Assembly (NCBI GenBank): GCA_009746045.1
Contig: RPFO01000645.1
Location: forward strand, 999,728 to 1,063,727
DNA from: Mesostigma viride
Lineage: Eukaryota > Streptophyta > Mesostigmatophyceae > Mesostigmatales > Mesostigmataceae
Direction of reading: 5' to 3'
Length of the DNA stretch: 64,000 bases
The notes under the pieces: generated by a model
What the model saw: the letters and a program-made list of their open reading frames with translations, nothing else
Database searches by the model: none
What the model was told of the DNA's origin: nothing
Part shown: one piece after another, positions 10,605-20,419 of the stretch
Position numbering within the stretch: position 1 is the stretch's first letter
How the letters are laid out: each line of letters starts with the position of its first letter
Made by a program: the position numbers and the translations under genes

Positions 10605-11787
10605 GGGGGCTCCATGCCAGGGGACGTATCGGAGGATGTAACGAATTTGTCAGACTTGGTTGATAAGGTGGGTGCTTGTCCGTCGAGTTTCCACGAGCAT
10701 CTTACATGGGGTCTAGCTGCAGGTAGACCCTCACCCTTTTATTGAGACTGACATCTTCGGCTAATTTCAACGGTGCCCCCAACCAATCTGTTGTCTTTTT
10801 TCAGGGGGCGGCTGCGGCGATGGCTGTTGACAGTGCTGGTCTTTGGTCTGGACTCGAGATGGAAATGGTAAGCATTGAACGATATCCGGATGTCTGCATT
10901 TCGCCTGAAGTTTTAGTGAGCGCATTATGCGAAATATACAAATGTCGACTAATTTTGATTTCCAATGAGCTGTCGTATTCGGTGTTGACAGGTGGGGGGT
11001 TTGGCCTCAGCAGGCGCTGCCGGAGAGGAAGAAAACGCTGGAGGAGATGAGGATGGGGGGGATGAAAACGCTGGAGGAGATGAGGATGGGGGAGACGCTG
11101 AGGGAGAAGTGGCTGTGCAGGTACGTTCATCCGCCGCGAGTTCGTGTGATTTTTTTCGTGCTGAGGGGTATCTCCGCAGAGAGACGATGGTGCAACAATC
11201 GAACTGAGGTCAAGTCCCTTCTTGTTGGTTTTTTTTTGTCATGCAGGCGGGGGCTGTCGCTGGGGGTACTGCGGGGGGGAAGGCGGCGAAGCCCGCATTG
11301 ACTGAGCATGAAAGGGAAAAGCTGGATTCCCGCAAGAAGGTTGCGAAGGATCATATTATTGCTGTTGGCCTGATCATGCTTAAGTCTCCGCCCGATGGCG
11401 TCGATTCGGAGGGACCTGCGGGGTCCGAGTTTCGCAAGTACCTGACACGACTTGAGGCGGAAGTCGATGCCGATTTCGATACGGAGGTGTTGGGTGCCGC
11501 TACCTTTAAGTGAATTGGCATATGAATTTGTAAATCTGGTGAAGTCGAAAGCCACCAAGAATTTCAAGTGGCAGCCTAAGGAGTACTCAGAGGCAAAGGT
11601 TGACAAGATCGAGAAATTCATGAAGTCTGATTTTCGTCGTCGGGCCGCTGAGGGAAAAAGGGCGCTGAATGCGGTGGCAAAGGCTAACAGTAAGAAGAAC
11701 GCGGAGGCGAAGGCGGCGGAGAAGGAGGCGAAGAAGGCGGAGAAGGAGAAGGCTAAGGAGGCCAAGAAGCAGCAGAAAACTGGACAG
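10605..11787 (+). CDS. Unknown gene: small phase-0 exons and an E/K-rich exon
   Basis: Exons inferred from splice sites and open phase-0 frames are 10605-10667 (63 nt, GGSMPGDVSEDV...), 10805-10867 (63 nt), 10992-11120 (129 nt, acidic Gly repeats ENAGGDEDGGD) and 11247-11787. The last encodes KKVAKDHIIAVGLIMLKSPP followed, after a one-base shift near 11510, by SELAYEFVNLVKSKATKN and a Lys/Glu/Ala-rich tail. Introns between them end in (c)ag. Palindromes lie in the introns at 10709-10730 and 11165-11186. All introns are phase 0. No known domain is recognised. Confidence 0.5.
10709..10730. repeat. Intronic palindrome copy
   Basis: A near-perfect 22-nt dyad with PstI core CTGCAG lies in the middle of the intron 10668-10804. 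It is the clearest intronic example of the block-wide repeat. Other intronic copies are at 11165-11186 (diverged) and 11809-11830. Confidence 0.8.
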
Positions 11788-11976
11788 GTACGATTGTTGT
11801 GAAAATTTAGACCTCTCGCTGCGGGTAGACGCTGACTGGCTGCGGGACTTGGTGTTTAGTGTCAGTAAGGTATTATTCCAACAGAACTTTGTTCGTCCCT
11901 GAACAGGATGTCGTGGTCGGCCTAAATATTACTGACTTGAGCAAATCCTGCGGTCCTTTTCGATTTTTTACTTCAG

Positions 11977-13141
11977 GATGACGGGGGGACGAAGACGCCA
12001 CGGTGGAGAAGAAGTTACCTGGTCATGACGCCGTGTTCGCGCTGGTGAAGGATATGCTCAAGTACTGCTCGAGTAGGCGGATGGCGGACGTCGATGACCT
12101 GCCAAACTGGCCCGAGTTCTCCCCCTTTCTTGAGCTGCTCCGGTCACTCAACAAGCTTTTTAAGGAGGGGGTGCTCACGAGCAGTGGGAACCCGGACACC
12201 GACCCTATCATTGAAAGCTGGAAGCCTTCGAAAAAGGTCGACTCGAACAAGGAGGTCAGGGACCAGAACATCCGGAAGGCCAATTCTCTCAGGGAAACGC
12301 GTTGGATTCGGCCGGCCGATTTTAAGCAGACCGGATGTTTCAGTATGCGGATCCAGACGGTCAACGCGCTTATTTTGCCAGAGGCTTTGAGGCAGCGGCG
12401 TTTAAACCTTGAAACCATTAAGGAGAACGGCCGCATTCTCCTCAATGCGCGGGACAACGCCTTGCACTTCAAGGTTGTTGTCCCGGTCTGGCAGTTCCCT
12501 TTCCAGGCGCTTGCCGAATCTCAACCTGACCTGTTCGACAAGCAAATCTTGTGCATGCCGGATTTCGTCAAGTGGCTGAAGATTCACCACGGCGCCAAGA
12601 TTGACGCGGAGGATGTGGGGTCCAGGTACTTCCGGCCCCTTTCGGATACTGAAGTCGACGTGTGGCTTAACACGGAGTCCACCACCTCTTTCCTCGCGAG
12701 AGGACTTGAGTGGCGTACCTACGCCAGGGTGGACGAGGTGGAAGCAGTTTTGCCTCAGGACATCCAGGGCAGTCGGGATGTTTTCAACCTGCTGTGCAAT
12801 ACTGCGATGAAGTCCTACGATCCGAAATTTTTTGAGGAACGGGTACCGGTACCGTATCTGGTTCTCCGGTACGCGGTGGTGGATGGGAACCACTACTTTA
12901 AGGGGTTAAAGTCGTTTCTCAGGGGGCCGGATGGCGGGTGGGGAGAGGTTCGGGCAATGATGTGCGAGGGTGGGGCGGAGTCCAATTTCGCAAATACTCC
13001 TAAGGAGGCGGAGCACGCTTCCAGGACCTGTTGCGGAAATTCCGTGGTGGTTACATGGGTACGAATGTCATTCTTCTCAAGGGTGGCGACCTGCTCCCGT
13101 CGTGGAGTGAGCTGCGAAATCTACCTAAGGCAAAAGAAGAT
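11977..13141 (+). CDS. Unknown gene: long globular exon
   Basis: The exon lies between acceptor TTCAG at 11976 and donor GTAAGC at 13142. The main frame (about 12003-12980) reads LPGHDAVFALVKDMLKYCS, NWPEFSPFLELLRSLNKLF and ...VVDGNHYFKGLKSFLR. It then shifts to another frame giving FQDLLRKFRGGYMGTNVILL up to the donor. A further shift is needed in the G run near 11985. The protein looks globular but I recognise no family. The intron that follows (13142-13396) contains three palindrome copies. Confidence 0.5.
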
Positions 13142-13161
13142 GTAAGCTATCTATTTTGGCA

Positions 13162-13339
13162 GGGTCTAGCTGCGGGTAGACCCTCGGAATTTTCGTGGTT
13201 GTTTTTTGTGTGCGCTTCAAGTTTTTTGCGAGGGTCTCGCTGCAGCTAGACCCTCTCCTTTTTTTTGTTGGAATTTTCGTTGCGTATTGTCGGCCGTTTC
13301 TTTTTCGAATTTTGTTAGGGTCTATCCGCAGCTATACCC
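13162..13339. repeat. Three palindromes within one intron
   Basis: Copies at 13162-13183, 13232-13253 and 13318-13339 lie in a single 255-bp intron with short repeated flanks (CTCGGAATTTT, CTCTCCTTTTTTT). This resembles the 110-bp tandem array at 7.5-8.0 kb on a smaller scale. Confidence 0.8.
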
Positions 13340-13396
13340 CTCGCCTTTTATGACTGAGTTTTGTCGTTGCTCGCTCGATGTTAATTGATGTCGCAG

Positions 13397-14580
13397 GCGG
13401 TGCTGACCGGCAAGCTGGAGAAGCTGTTCGACATCGCCAAGGGGGCGAATTCGGAGGACTTAGCCGTGGCGGATCGTACGCTGGGCCAGGCGTTGCTTGA
13501 CGTGTGGAACTACAACAAGCTATATCTATACGGCAAAGTCACGCGTGGGAAGGGCCACTATATTGCGGATGGCCACTATACCAATCTGCTCACGTACATC
13601 CTCCCGGCTATGCGGCAAGCGGGGGGAAGGGAAGGGAATGTGGAGCCGGCAGGGTGGATGTACACGAGGAGGAAGCAGAAGGAAAGAAAAAGCCGGCCCA
13701 CAGCATTGCTTCAGTGCATTCCGCTTACAGTCGCACGCTGGCCAACACGTTTCTCCGTCTGACACAGGAGCAGACTGATGATCCTGCCTCAACGAAACCC
13801 GCGCCTGAGGAGGTGATGATGCAAAGGTGCAAATTCGCGAATGCAGAGGGGGAGAAGAAAGGCCAGAAGGTCTCTTGGACTTCTTTCAGGAACTTGGCCA
13901 GCCTTCCTATGATGGACGCCGTGATCGATTGCATCATGAGCTGCCAGGTTGGACCGGAAAAGCTCACCAAGTTGGTGGAGATCGCCAAGGATGTGCTGGA
14001 GTGCCTGCGGCTGACCATTTGCGCCAGATTCAAGGAGGATGTGACGCTGGAAGCGCGATGCAAGGACGCAAATGGCAAGGAGTTTGTGGCGTCTCATATT
14101 TTCGAACTCGTCTTCAATCTCCATCCTCTCCTCGGCCGGTCGGCAGGCAGGAGATTGTGGCCAGATACCGGGAATTTTGGGATGTGGCCGTCATCATAAC
14201 GAGGAACATCGCCTACCTTCTTAAAGCCAAAAAACACGCCGCACATCTGAGGATTCCGAGAAAGGATCTCAGTAATGGCAAGATCGACTTTCAGGAGATT
14301 CTGCTAAAAGAGAGCGAGGACAAGACGGTGGGTTTGGCACTTTTGGCTCCGGAAGCGTTCAGGAAGTACGCTAAAAGTTGGATTACTCGAAGGGGGGGAA
14401 GGAGGCGGCGATGAAGGGGCCGGTGAAGGGGCTGGAGAAGGGGAAGGGGAAGGGGAAGGAGACGGAGGCGAAGAAGGAGGAGGAGGCGAAGGAGGAGGAG
14501 GAGTGGGACGTGAAGTATGAGTGGCAGAGTGTGGACTGGGGCCGTCGCCGGGTCTGGTTTTGCTGTCAGGCTAGACGGTG
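13397..14580 (+). CDS. Unknown gene: exon region with several frame breaks
   Basis: After the acceptor TCGCAG the frame gives AVLTGKLEKLFDIAKGAN. Coding-like sequence then moves between frames at about 13660, 14130 and 14370. Pieces include MDAVIDCIMSCQVGPEKLTK, EIVARYREFWDVAVIITR and a Lys/Glu/Gly-rich end. Each piece has ordinary amino-acid composition and joins the next almost without gap. This suggests one original exon (or exons) damaged by small indels. No domain is recognised. Confidence 0.4.
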
Positions 14581-14789
14581 ATGATGATGACAAGTCGCTC
14601 GTCAAGCAGGTGGCAGGCGAGGTTGCCTCAGCTTCAGCCCGCCCCTTTCCCTTGGGCAGGTCCCTTCCGTGCCTGAGCCTGCTGAACTTGGCGAACATTT
14701 GGGGTGATAAGTGGAGTAACTTTCAGAGGGGTGGTGGGCGTTCGGTCCTTGCCCGCCAGAATCGGACATTCCCCAACCGGGCGGGATCT

Positions 14790-15930
14790 ACGATCATGTG
14801 CTGAAGGCTTGCGCCCAAGAGTTTTTCTCCAGGTTCGAACCGATGGTGATCGTGTTTGGTACCGAGACGGAGATTAAGGGGTTTCAAGAGATAGTGGAAA
14901 GGATCGGGAAAGGGAGTGAATTGTGGGAGCGGCTTGAACAGGGGGAAGGTGATGGGGGGCCTAGGCTCGGAAGGGCGAAGAAGCGAAAAGCTTCCCACGA
15001 AGCTGGGGGATTGTCCGCCGTGGTGGAGAGGGATGACCAACAGTTGTTGGAGGGAGGGGATGGAGGGGATGGAGGTCCGGCAGGAGGGTCTAACCGCGGA
15101 GAGACCCCCGTCGAGGTCAGAACGCAGCAGGCCGAACAGATGACGGGGCCTGAAGGTGATTCGGATCCGCCTGCGGCGAAGAAGCCCGCTTCTCAAGTGA
15201 CTCGACGGGCAGTCGTGTCACTTGTTGAGGATGATGGAGGTGGGCCTTCCAAGCCTGCCGCGCCGCAGCCCGTTTTTCAGGTTCCGAAGAAGCAGCTTCG
15301 GGTTCCCGCCGACTCTGCCCACCCCGGCGCCTCTGCCCAGTTCTCAGGTACCGAAGAAGCAGCTTCGGGTTCCCCCGCCGACTCTGGCCATTTCTCAGGT
15401 ACCGAAGAAGCAGCTTCGTAAGCCACTTGTGGCAGTGGCTGATTCGGACGACGATGCTGAGGAGGAGGAGGAGGAGGAGGACGACGATGCTGAGGAGGAG
15501 GAGGAGGAGGAGGAGGAGGAGGAGGAGGAGGAGGAGGAGCAGCACGTTGCTACCAAGAAATCCGCCAAGGGTGGGAAGGCTGCGGAGCACGTTGCTTCCA
15601 AGAAATCGGCCAAGGTGGGGAAGCCTCCCAAGCCTGCCCTGCCTCAGAAACGGCGTCGAAAAGCAGTTGTGCTTTCAGATTCGGACGATGAGGAGGAGAA
15701 GGAGGAGGAGGATGGCGGCGGAGAGGAGGAGGACGGGGGAAAGGAGCGCGTTGCTTCCAAGAAGTTACCCAAGACCGCGAAGACTGCCAAGGTTGCCGAG
15801 CCCGCCAAACCCGCCCCGGCGCCTGCCCCCCACCCCCAGACGGGGTCTACCTGCGAGCAGAGGTCGAAGGAAAAGGCCAAAAAGGGTAAGAAAAAATCTG
15901 CGAGTGAATTCTGGTATGTAGAGTGTTTTG
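14790..15930 (+). CDS. Unknown gene: acidic, lysine-rich disordered region
   Basis: Two overlapping frames (about 14798-15421 and 15222-15930) encode disordered sequence with repeats such as FSGTEEAASGS and KSAKVGKPPKPALP. There are also long Glu/Asp runs and SDSDDEEEKEEEDGG patterns, typical of chromatin- or nucleolus-associated tails. Diverged palindrome copies occur at 15086-15107 and 15843-15864, possibly marking unrecognised introns. The frame change near 15400 lies in a duplicated segment (TTCTCAGGTACCGAAGAAGC occurs twice), so alternative splicing or slippage is possible. Confidence 0.35.
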
Positions 15931-16008
15931 ATTTTTTACGGTTGGCAGTCCGATTTCTACTAACTCGATTTTAGTCATGCGTTGATGGCATGATCGGTTT
16001 GCTCGCAG

Positions 16009-16571
16009 GTAATGAGGATGTGGAGCAGTTACTTCGCTTGGCTAATGTGGCGGTGGGCTTCGGACCAGCGGCTGTACATGCTGACACTTCCGGACGGGAG
16101 GAGCCTAAGGGGGCGGAAGACAGTCAGGCGGGCGATGAGGATGATGACAAGCCCACGTTGGAAATGAGACTTATGGACGGGGAAATGGGGTTCGGAGCAC
16201 CAGAGGCCTTTTGGTGTGATGGGTGGACTTCAGCCATTATGCAAGCAGGGAACAAGGATACGGCTACGCCAATGTATGCCAAGCTAGAAGACGTCATGCT
16301 TTATGGGCAGGTGTCTGGATACGACACCAAGTGGAGGGACGTCGCATTTAAGTTTTTCGCTGAGGGGGAGAAGGGAGGGAAGTTGAAGAACAAGTTGTGG
16401 TGGATGCCGCTGGACTACGCGATGAAGGTGGTAAAGCTGACGGATGGCAAGAGCTGGAAGGATGTGGAAGTCTGGGCGCCTGCAAAGGAGATCGATAAGA
16501 AGAGGAGGAACTCGAAAACGGAACAGCAGATCGCGGAAGCGAAATTACGGAAGAGGCCCTCGAAAGTGTGA
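16009..16571 (+). CDS. Unknown gene: C-terminal exon
   Basis: Acceptor GCTCGCAG at 16008 is followed by an open frame of about 187 codons to the TGA at 16571. It begins NEDVEQLLRLANVAVGFG, has a central part with Trp-rich segments (FWCDGWTSAIMQAGN, LKNKLWWMPLDYAMKVVK) and ends basic (RKRPSKV). It is undamaged in its own frame. No family is recognised. Confidence 0.5.
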
Positions 16572-16855
16572 GGGAAAGTTAGCACTTGGACATGCGCTGG
16601 CAATGCTCGTCCTATGGTTAATACAAAGGTTAGGATGATGTCGAGTCTCTCCACGTAAAATTTACATGAATTACTAACTTTCAAGCCTCTCGATGTGGAA
16701 TGTACGCTCAAATTGACATGAATTAAGCATTATGACACCAAATTAGCTCAAAAATACGCGATCGGACGCCAAATTCGCGCGAAAAAACGCGATCGGACGA
16801 TCGAAACTAGCGTTTTTTTCTTGCAAAATGCGCCAAAAATGACCCCATTCCGCGT
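16572..16855. other. Right edge of the accessory block; short imperfect repeats
   Basis: No gene. The sequence CGCGATCGGACG occurs twice (around 16758 and 16789), next to AAATTCGCGCG and a further CGATCG. The palindromes that mark 1-16 kb stop before here. LINE-type debris starts right after, so a boundary of the accessory block is plausible between 16.6 and 16.86 kb. Confidence 0.4.
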
Positions 16856-16859
16856 GGGA

Positions 16860-17150
16860 CCTCCCGGATGAATGGATGGATGGATGGGGACACACAATCC
16901 TACCGGTCTAATCTATCTACAACATCAAGTCAGTTGACTCTCTTCTAAGCTCTCTACCCTAGGGGTCCGGCCTGTGTGGCGTGCTTCCCGCGTGTTTGCA
17001 AACGCGGGCGCTTCCCCACGGGAGGGGCCGGGTTCATTGTCCTCTATGACCTGGGCCCACTTGGCCCTGTCCATCATCTTGTTCCAAATCACGGAGAGGC
17101 CCCAAATTAAAATTAAATTATAACACAACACCGCGAGCCCCGCCAAATTT
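16860..17150 (-). mobile_element. LINE 3' fragment with (ATCC) tail
   Basis: On the minus strand a frame about 17146-16925 ends with a LINE-like C-terminus (GLSVIWNKMMDRAKWAQV). It is followed by GATTAGACCGGTAGGA and then ATCC units. The same 3' sequence precedes the large (ATCC)n array at 58.59 kb, so both are 3' ends of one family. It is 5'-truncated. Confidence 0.55.
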
Positions 17151-17490
17151 TTACATAAATTATTGTCCGGAATTCGTCCGAGATCTAGATTTTTCCCGCG
17201 CCACGACTGACGAAAACGACGAAAACACCCATGGCGGTCGAGGATGAGCTAGCGTTCTGAAACTTGCGTCATTGCAGCCGCTCGAGGTGTCAAAACGAAG
17301 CTTACATCACGGTTAATCCATAGAATAATTTTGGACTTATATAGGCTGTGATTGCGACGCGGGCATTGAACGGGACAAAACGTTTTTTTCACAGCGGACC
17401 AGTTTTTCGCGAAAACAGGATTTCTCGGTGGTACGTGTCTCAAAGTCTTGGTCACATGAGGATGCGAAAATCCCGGCACGATAGCTCAGC
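17151..17490. other. No recognised feature
   Basis: This is mixed-composition sequence between two LINE fragments. I see no gene, repeat or RNA here. Confidence 0.5.
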
Positions 17491-17720
17491 TTAATTAATT
17501 AATTAATTAATTATCAACATCACTCCGTTGGGAGTCAATGTAGCACATATCCCTGAGAATGGGGCATATGGCTTTTAATACATCCTAGGCTACTTCCTGC
17601 AAGGGTGGGAATGTAAGCGACCCTTGCTCTAGGTGCACCAGGGCACCTGCACCCTCATGCATAATCTTCACACTATGCCCAGCTAAGGGGGAGTATGTTA
17701 TGTGGGGGAAGATCAGCATG
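17491..17720 (-). mobile_element. LINE 3' end, reverse orientation, (TTAA)n tail
   Basis: The sequence begins with a TTAATTAA microsatellite. It is followed by ACTCCGTTGGGAG (the reverse of the common 3' hairpin CTCC-CAAC-GGAG) and a 3'-UTR-like stretch, CTACTTCCTGCAAGGGTGGGA. The same stretch appears at 19.66, 36.83 and 37.25 kb. Confidence 0.65.
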
Positions 17721-17924
17721 GCTATACAAGAGACATGGCGGACGAAATGCATGCAGATATACGCCCTTTATAGCCACGAGCCACGAGCCACGAGGTAGCC
17801 ATGGCTGTCGGAGCTCATAACTTTCACGTTTGAGCGCCGAATTCAGCTGTGAATATCACAATCGCTTCGTCTTTCTAAGACGCACATGCTGATATAATTT
17901 TCCGACGCTATTACGCAATATACG

Positions 17925-19345
17925 ATGAGCAAACGCCTCTCGACGCAACGCAGCCTGGCGGCTGCGCTTAGCAATGAAAATACGTCTGCAGCCCCGGCTG
18001 CAGCTTCGCCAACCGGCCCAGAAGGCAGCGGCGCCACTATAGCCAAGCTCTAGTGGTCGCCCAGCCCCCACTGGCCGCCTCGCCCTCTGCATCGCCTGAA
18101 CCTAAGCGCAGTCGCTCTGCTGAGCCGCCCTGGGAAGAGCGCTCCTTTGACGTCAACAGCTCCGGCTTCTGGCAACGCAGCTGCACTTCAATGGTTCATG
18201 GAAGACGTGTTTTACGGCAATCACGCCTCGCTTCTAGCCCTGTGCGTGTACCTCACGTCCCACAACCGTGGCCGCTGGCCTGGTGACGGCAAGCTTGTCG
18301 ACCCCGCCGAGGCTCTCCCAATCATTCACCGCATGCCTCGCCCCAGGCTTCAACGCTTCGCCCTCTGCTCCCTTGTTGGACGCTCCGAATCCGAGATCTG
18401 GGCTTCCCCACCGCCCCCCCCCACCTTCCCCACCGAAGCCACCATCCGCACCCTCCTCAAGGAAGCTTTCGAGCAGCACGTGACCCCTCTTGCCGCAGAT
18501 GTGGCGGCACTTGGCGGCACGCTGGCTGCTGAGCTCCCCACCATCCCCACCGCCACCGCCACCCTCCTCGCCTCCACCCCCCCCCCCTCCGCCTCCACCG
18601 ACTCCATCACCGCCCAGCTCCGCGACATCGACCAGCGCCTCAAGGATAATGCAATCGCTATCGAGGTCTTGCAGAACACAGCAGGCCTCACCGCCCAGGC
18701 AGTGAAGGACATTGCCGCCAAGCCAGCCCCGGCTGGCCTGGCCGGCGATGCTCCTCCCATCACGACCTGGGCGGACATGCAACATACCACCTCCACCACC
18801 TCCGCCGTCGCAGCCCAGCTCCAGCGGCAGACGCTTGACCTCCGCGAGGAGGCCGAGCTCGCCAAGCGCAGCCTCAACGTCATTGTCAAGAATCTCAAGA
18901 TGGAGGAAGGTGAGAATTCCGAGAAGCTTGCGCGTGCTTTTGAGAGAGAAATCCTTGATCGCATGGGCCTTACTGGTGAGATCGAGCGAGCTGGCCGCCC
19001 ACCGCCTTCCCCGCGCGCGGGGTAAGGCCGGGCCGCCCCCGCTCCTTCTCACCTTTAAGACCCCGGCGGACAAGATTTCTTTTCTCAGACGCCGCAAGCG
19101 GCTCGAGAAGACTCTCTTCACCCTTGACGACGACTCAAGTGACCCTGGCACAGCAACAACGGCGACGGGAGCTATGGCCGACCTACCTCCAGCTCCGGCA
19201 TGCAGACCAAGGCGGGCCAGCCGGTGTACTGGAAGGGGGCGGCCATCTACGTCGGCCACAAGCCCTGGCAAGCGACCCCCTCGACCACCGCGGCCCCAGC
19301 AACTCCAGCCCCAGCCTAGGGGAATACAGCAGTAGTGTAGAATAG
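17925..19345 (+). pseudogene. LINE ORF1-type protein, frame-disrupted
   Basis: A likely start (MSKRLSTQRSLAAALSNEN) at 17925 is cut by a TAG near 18051. The main frame, 18147-19025, has a Pro-rich linker and a heptad-like helix (LREEAELAKRSLNVIVKNLK). After a shift near 19010 it continues as LLLTFKTPADKISFLRRRKR, LDDD and QQRRRELWPTYLQLR. The coiled coil followed by a small basic RNA-binding-like domain is the layout of LINE ORF1p. Related copies occur at 29.5, 34.7 and 35.8 kb. No ORF2 follows; the 3' UTR starts directly. Confidence 0.65.
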
Positions 19346-19780
19346 TTAGACAGTGGCCTTGTACATCATTGCCCGCCTACTACAGGCACTATACCAGCTG
19401 AGGCCTAGCCTTTTTAGTCATGTACATGTGTGCCTATGATGAGCCACCCTCCAGATGATGCCTAGCTTTATTTAATTATGCAGTGCCCATGCAGGGAGTA
19501 ACTCCCTGCTGATCGAGCAGCCATGCCCTAGCTTTTTTGTATAGCTATGCTGATCTTCCCCCCCATGACTGAGGCTCCCCCTTCGCTGGGCATAGCTTGA
19601 AGATCATGGGGATGCAAGTGCCCTGGTGCACCTAGCTAGAGCAAGGGTCCTTTACATCCCCACCCTTGCAGGAAGTAGCTTAGGATGTATGATAGGCCAT
19701 ATGCCCCCCTCTCAAGGGCTATGTGCTACATATACTCCCAACGGAGTTATGTTACAATTCAATTCAATTCAATTCAATAC
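19346..19780 (+). mobile_element. 3' UTR, hairpin and (AATTC)n tail of the ORF1-only element
   Basis: The UTR runs from the ORF1 stop through GCAAGGGTCCTTTACATCCC and GGGCTATGTGCTACATATA to CTCCCAACGGAG, then ATTCA repeats. A near copy of its last 180 bases is at 36.79-36.95 kb. The end structure indicates target-primed retrotransposition. Confidence 0.7.
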
Positions 19781-19984
19781 AAGAGCTAGGGCATGGCTTC
19801 TCGACAGAGAGCATCTCTCTGCATGGCATAGTATGGCAACATCCATGGGGGTCCCATTATAGGCATGGCTTGGCTAAATTCTGAAGGCAACATCCATGGG
19901 GGCCATTGTGGGTGCACATGCGCGTGGGCCACATGCTAGGCTAAGCCTTACTAATCTACACTACTGGTATATATATCGCGTTTA
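19781..19984. other. No recognised feature
   Basis: Unique-looking sequence lies between the tail of one LINE and the endonuclease fragment of another. I see no gene. Confidence 0.4.
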
Positions 19985-20419
19985 GTATCCCCCAACCACC
20001 GGCCTGACATCGTGGTGCTGGACTTTGAGGGGGGTGGCCGGCATCTGCTTATTGACGTTTCGGTGGCGCGGCCCTTGGCTCTTAGCCACGTGGCTGGGGC
20101 CTCCCTCACGGCAGGTTACACGGCGGACCGGGCGGAGCGGGCCAAGCTCCTGGCCTACGGCGACGTCGGGCACCATCGTGTGGTGCCCTTTGTCCTGGAG
20201 GAGTTTGGGGCCATGGGGCCCCTGACCTCCGCCTTCTTCAAGGAGTGTTGCCGGCTCCGGGAGGACCGGCTGGACCTGGAGGGCCAGCGGGCCCCATGGT
20301 CGGCGCGGACCTGGACGTCATATTGGCGTCAGCGCTTGTCGGTGGCGCTGACTCGGGCCATGGCTGACATCATGCTCCGCCGTACGCGGGCTGATTTTGC
20401 GGTGCAGCAGGGCTATTAG
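19985..20419 (+). pseudogene. LINE ORF2 C-terminus with restriction-like endonuclease motif
   Basis: The frame contains RPDIVVLDF, then 15 residues after the PD a second acidic residue in LLIDVSVARPL. This fits the R/K-PD-x(12-15)-D/E motif of restriction-like endonucleases found near the C-terminus of RLE-type non-LTR retrotransposons. It ends SVALTRAMADIMLRRTRADF and a stop. Near-identical copies are at 25.15 and 26.04-26.44 kb and a shorter one at 21.15 kb. No reverse transcriptase is attached, so it is 5'-truncated. Confidence 0.65.

Noticed and set aside
1-16640. Integrated giant-virus segment
   Set aside because: No capsid, polymerase or other viral hallmark gene is recognisable, so the virus reading has no direct support.
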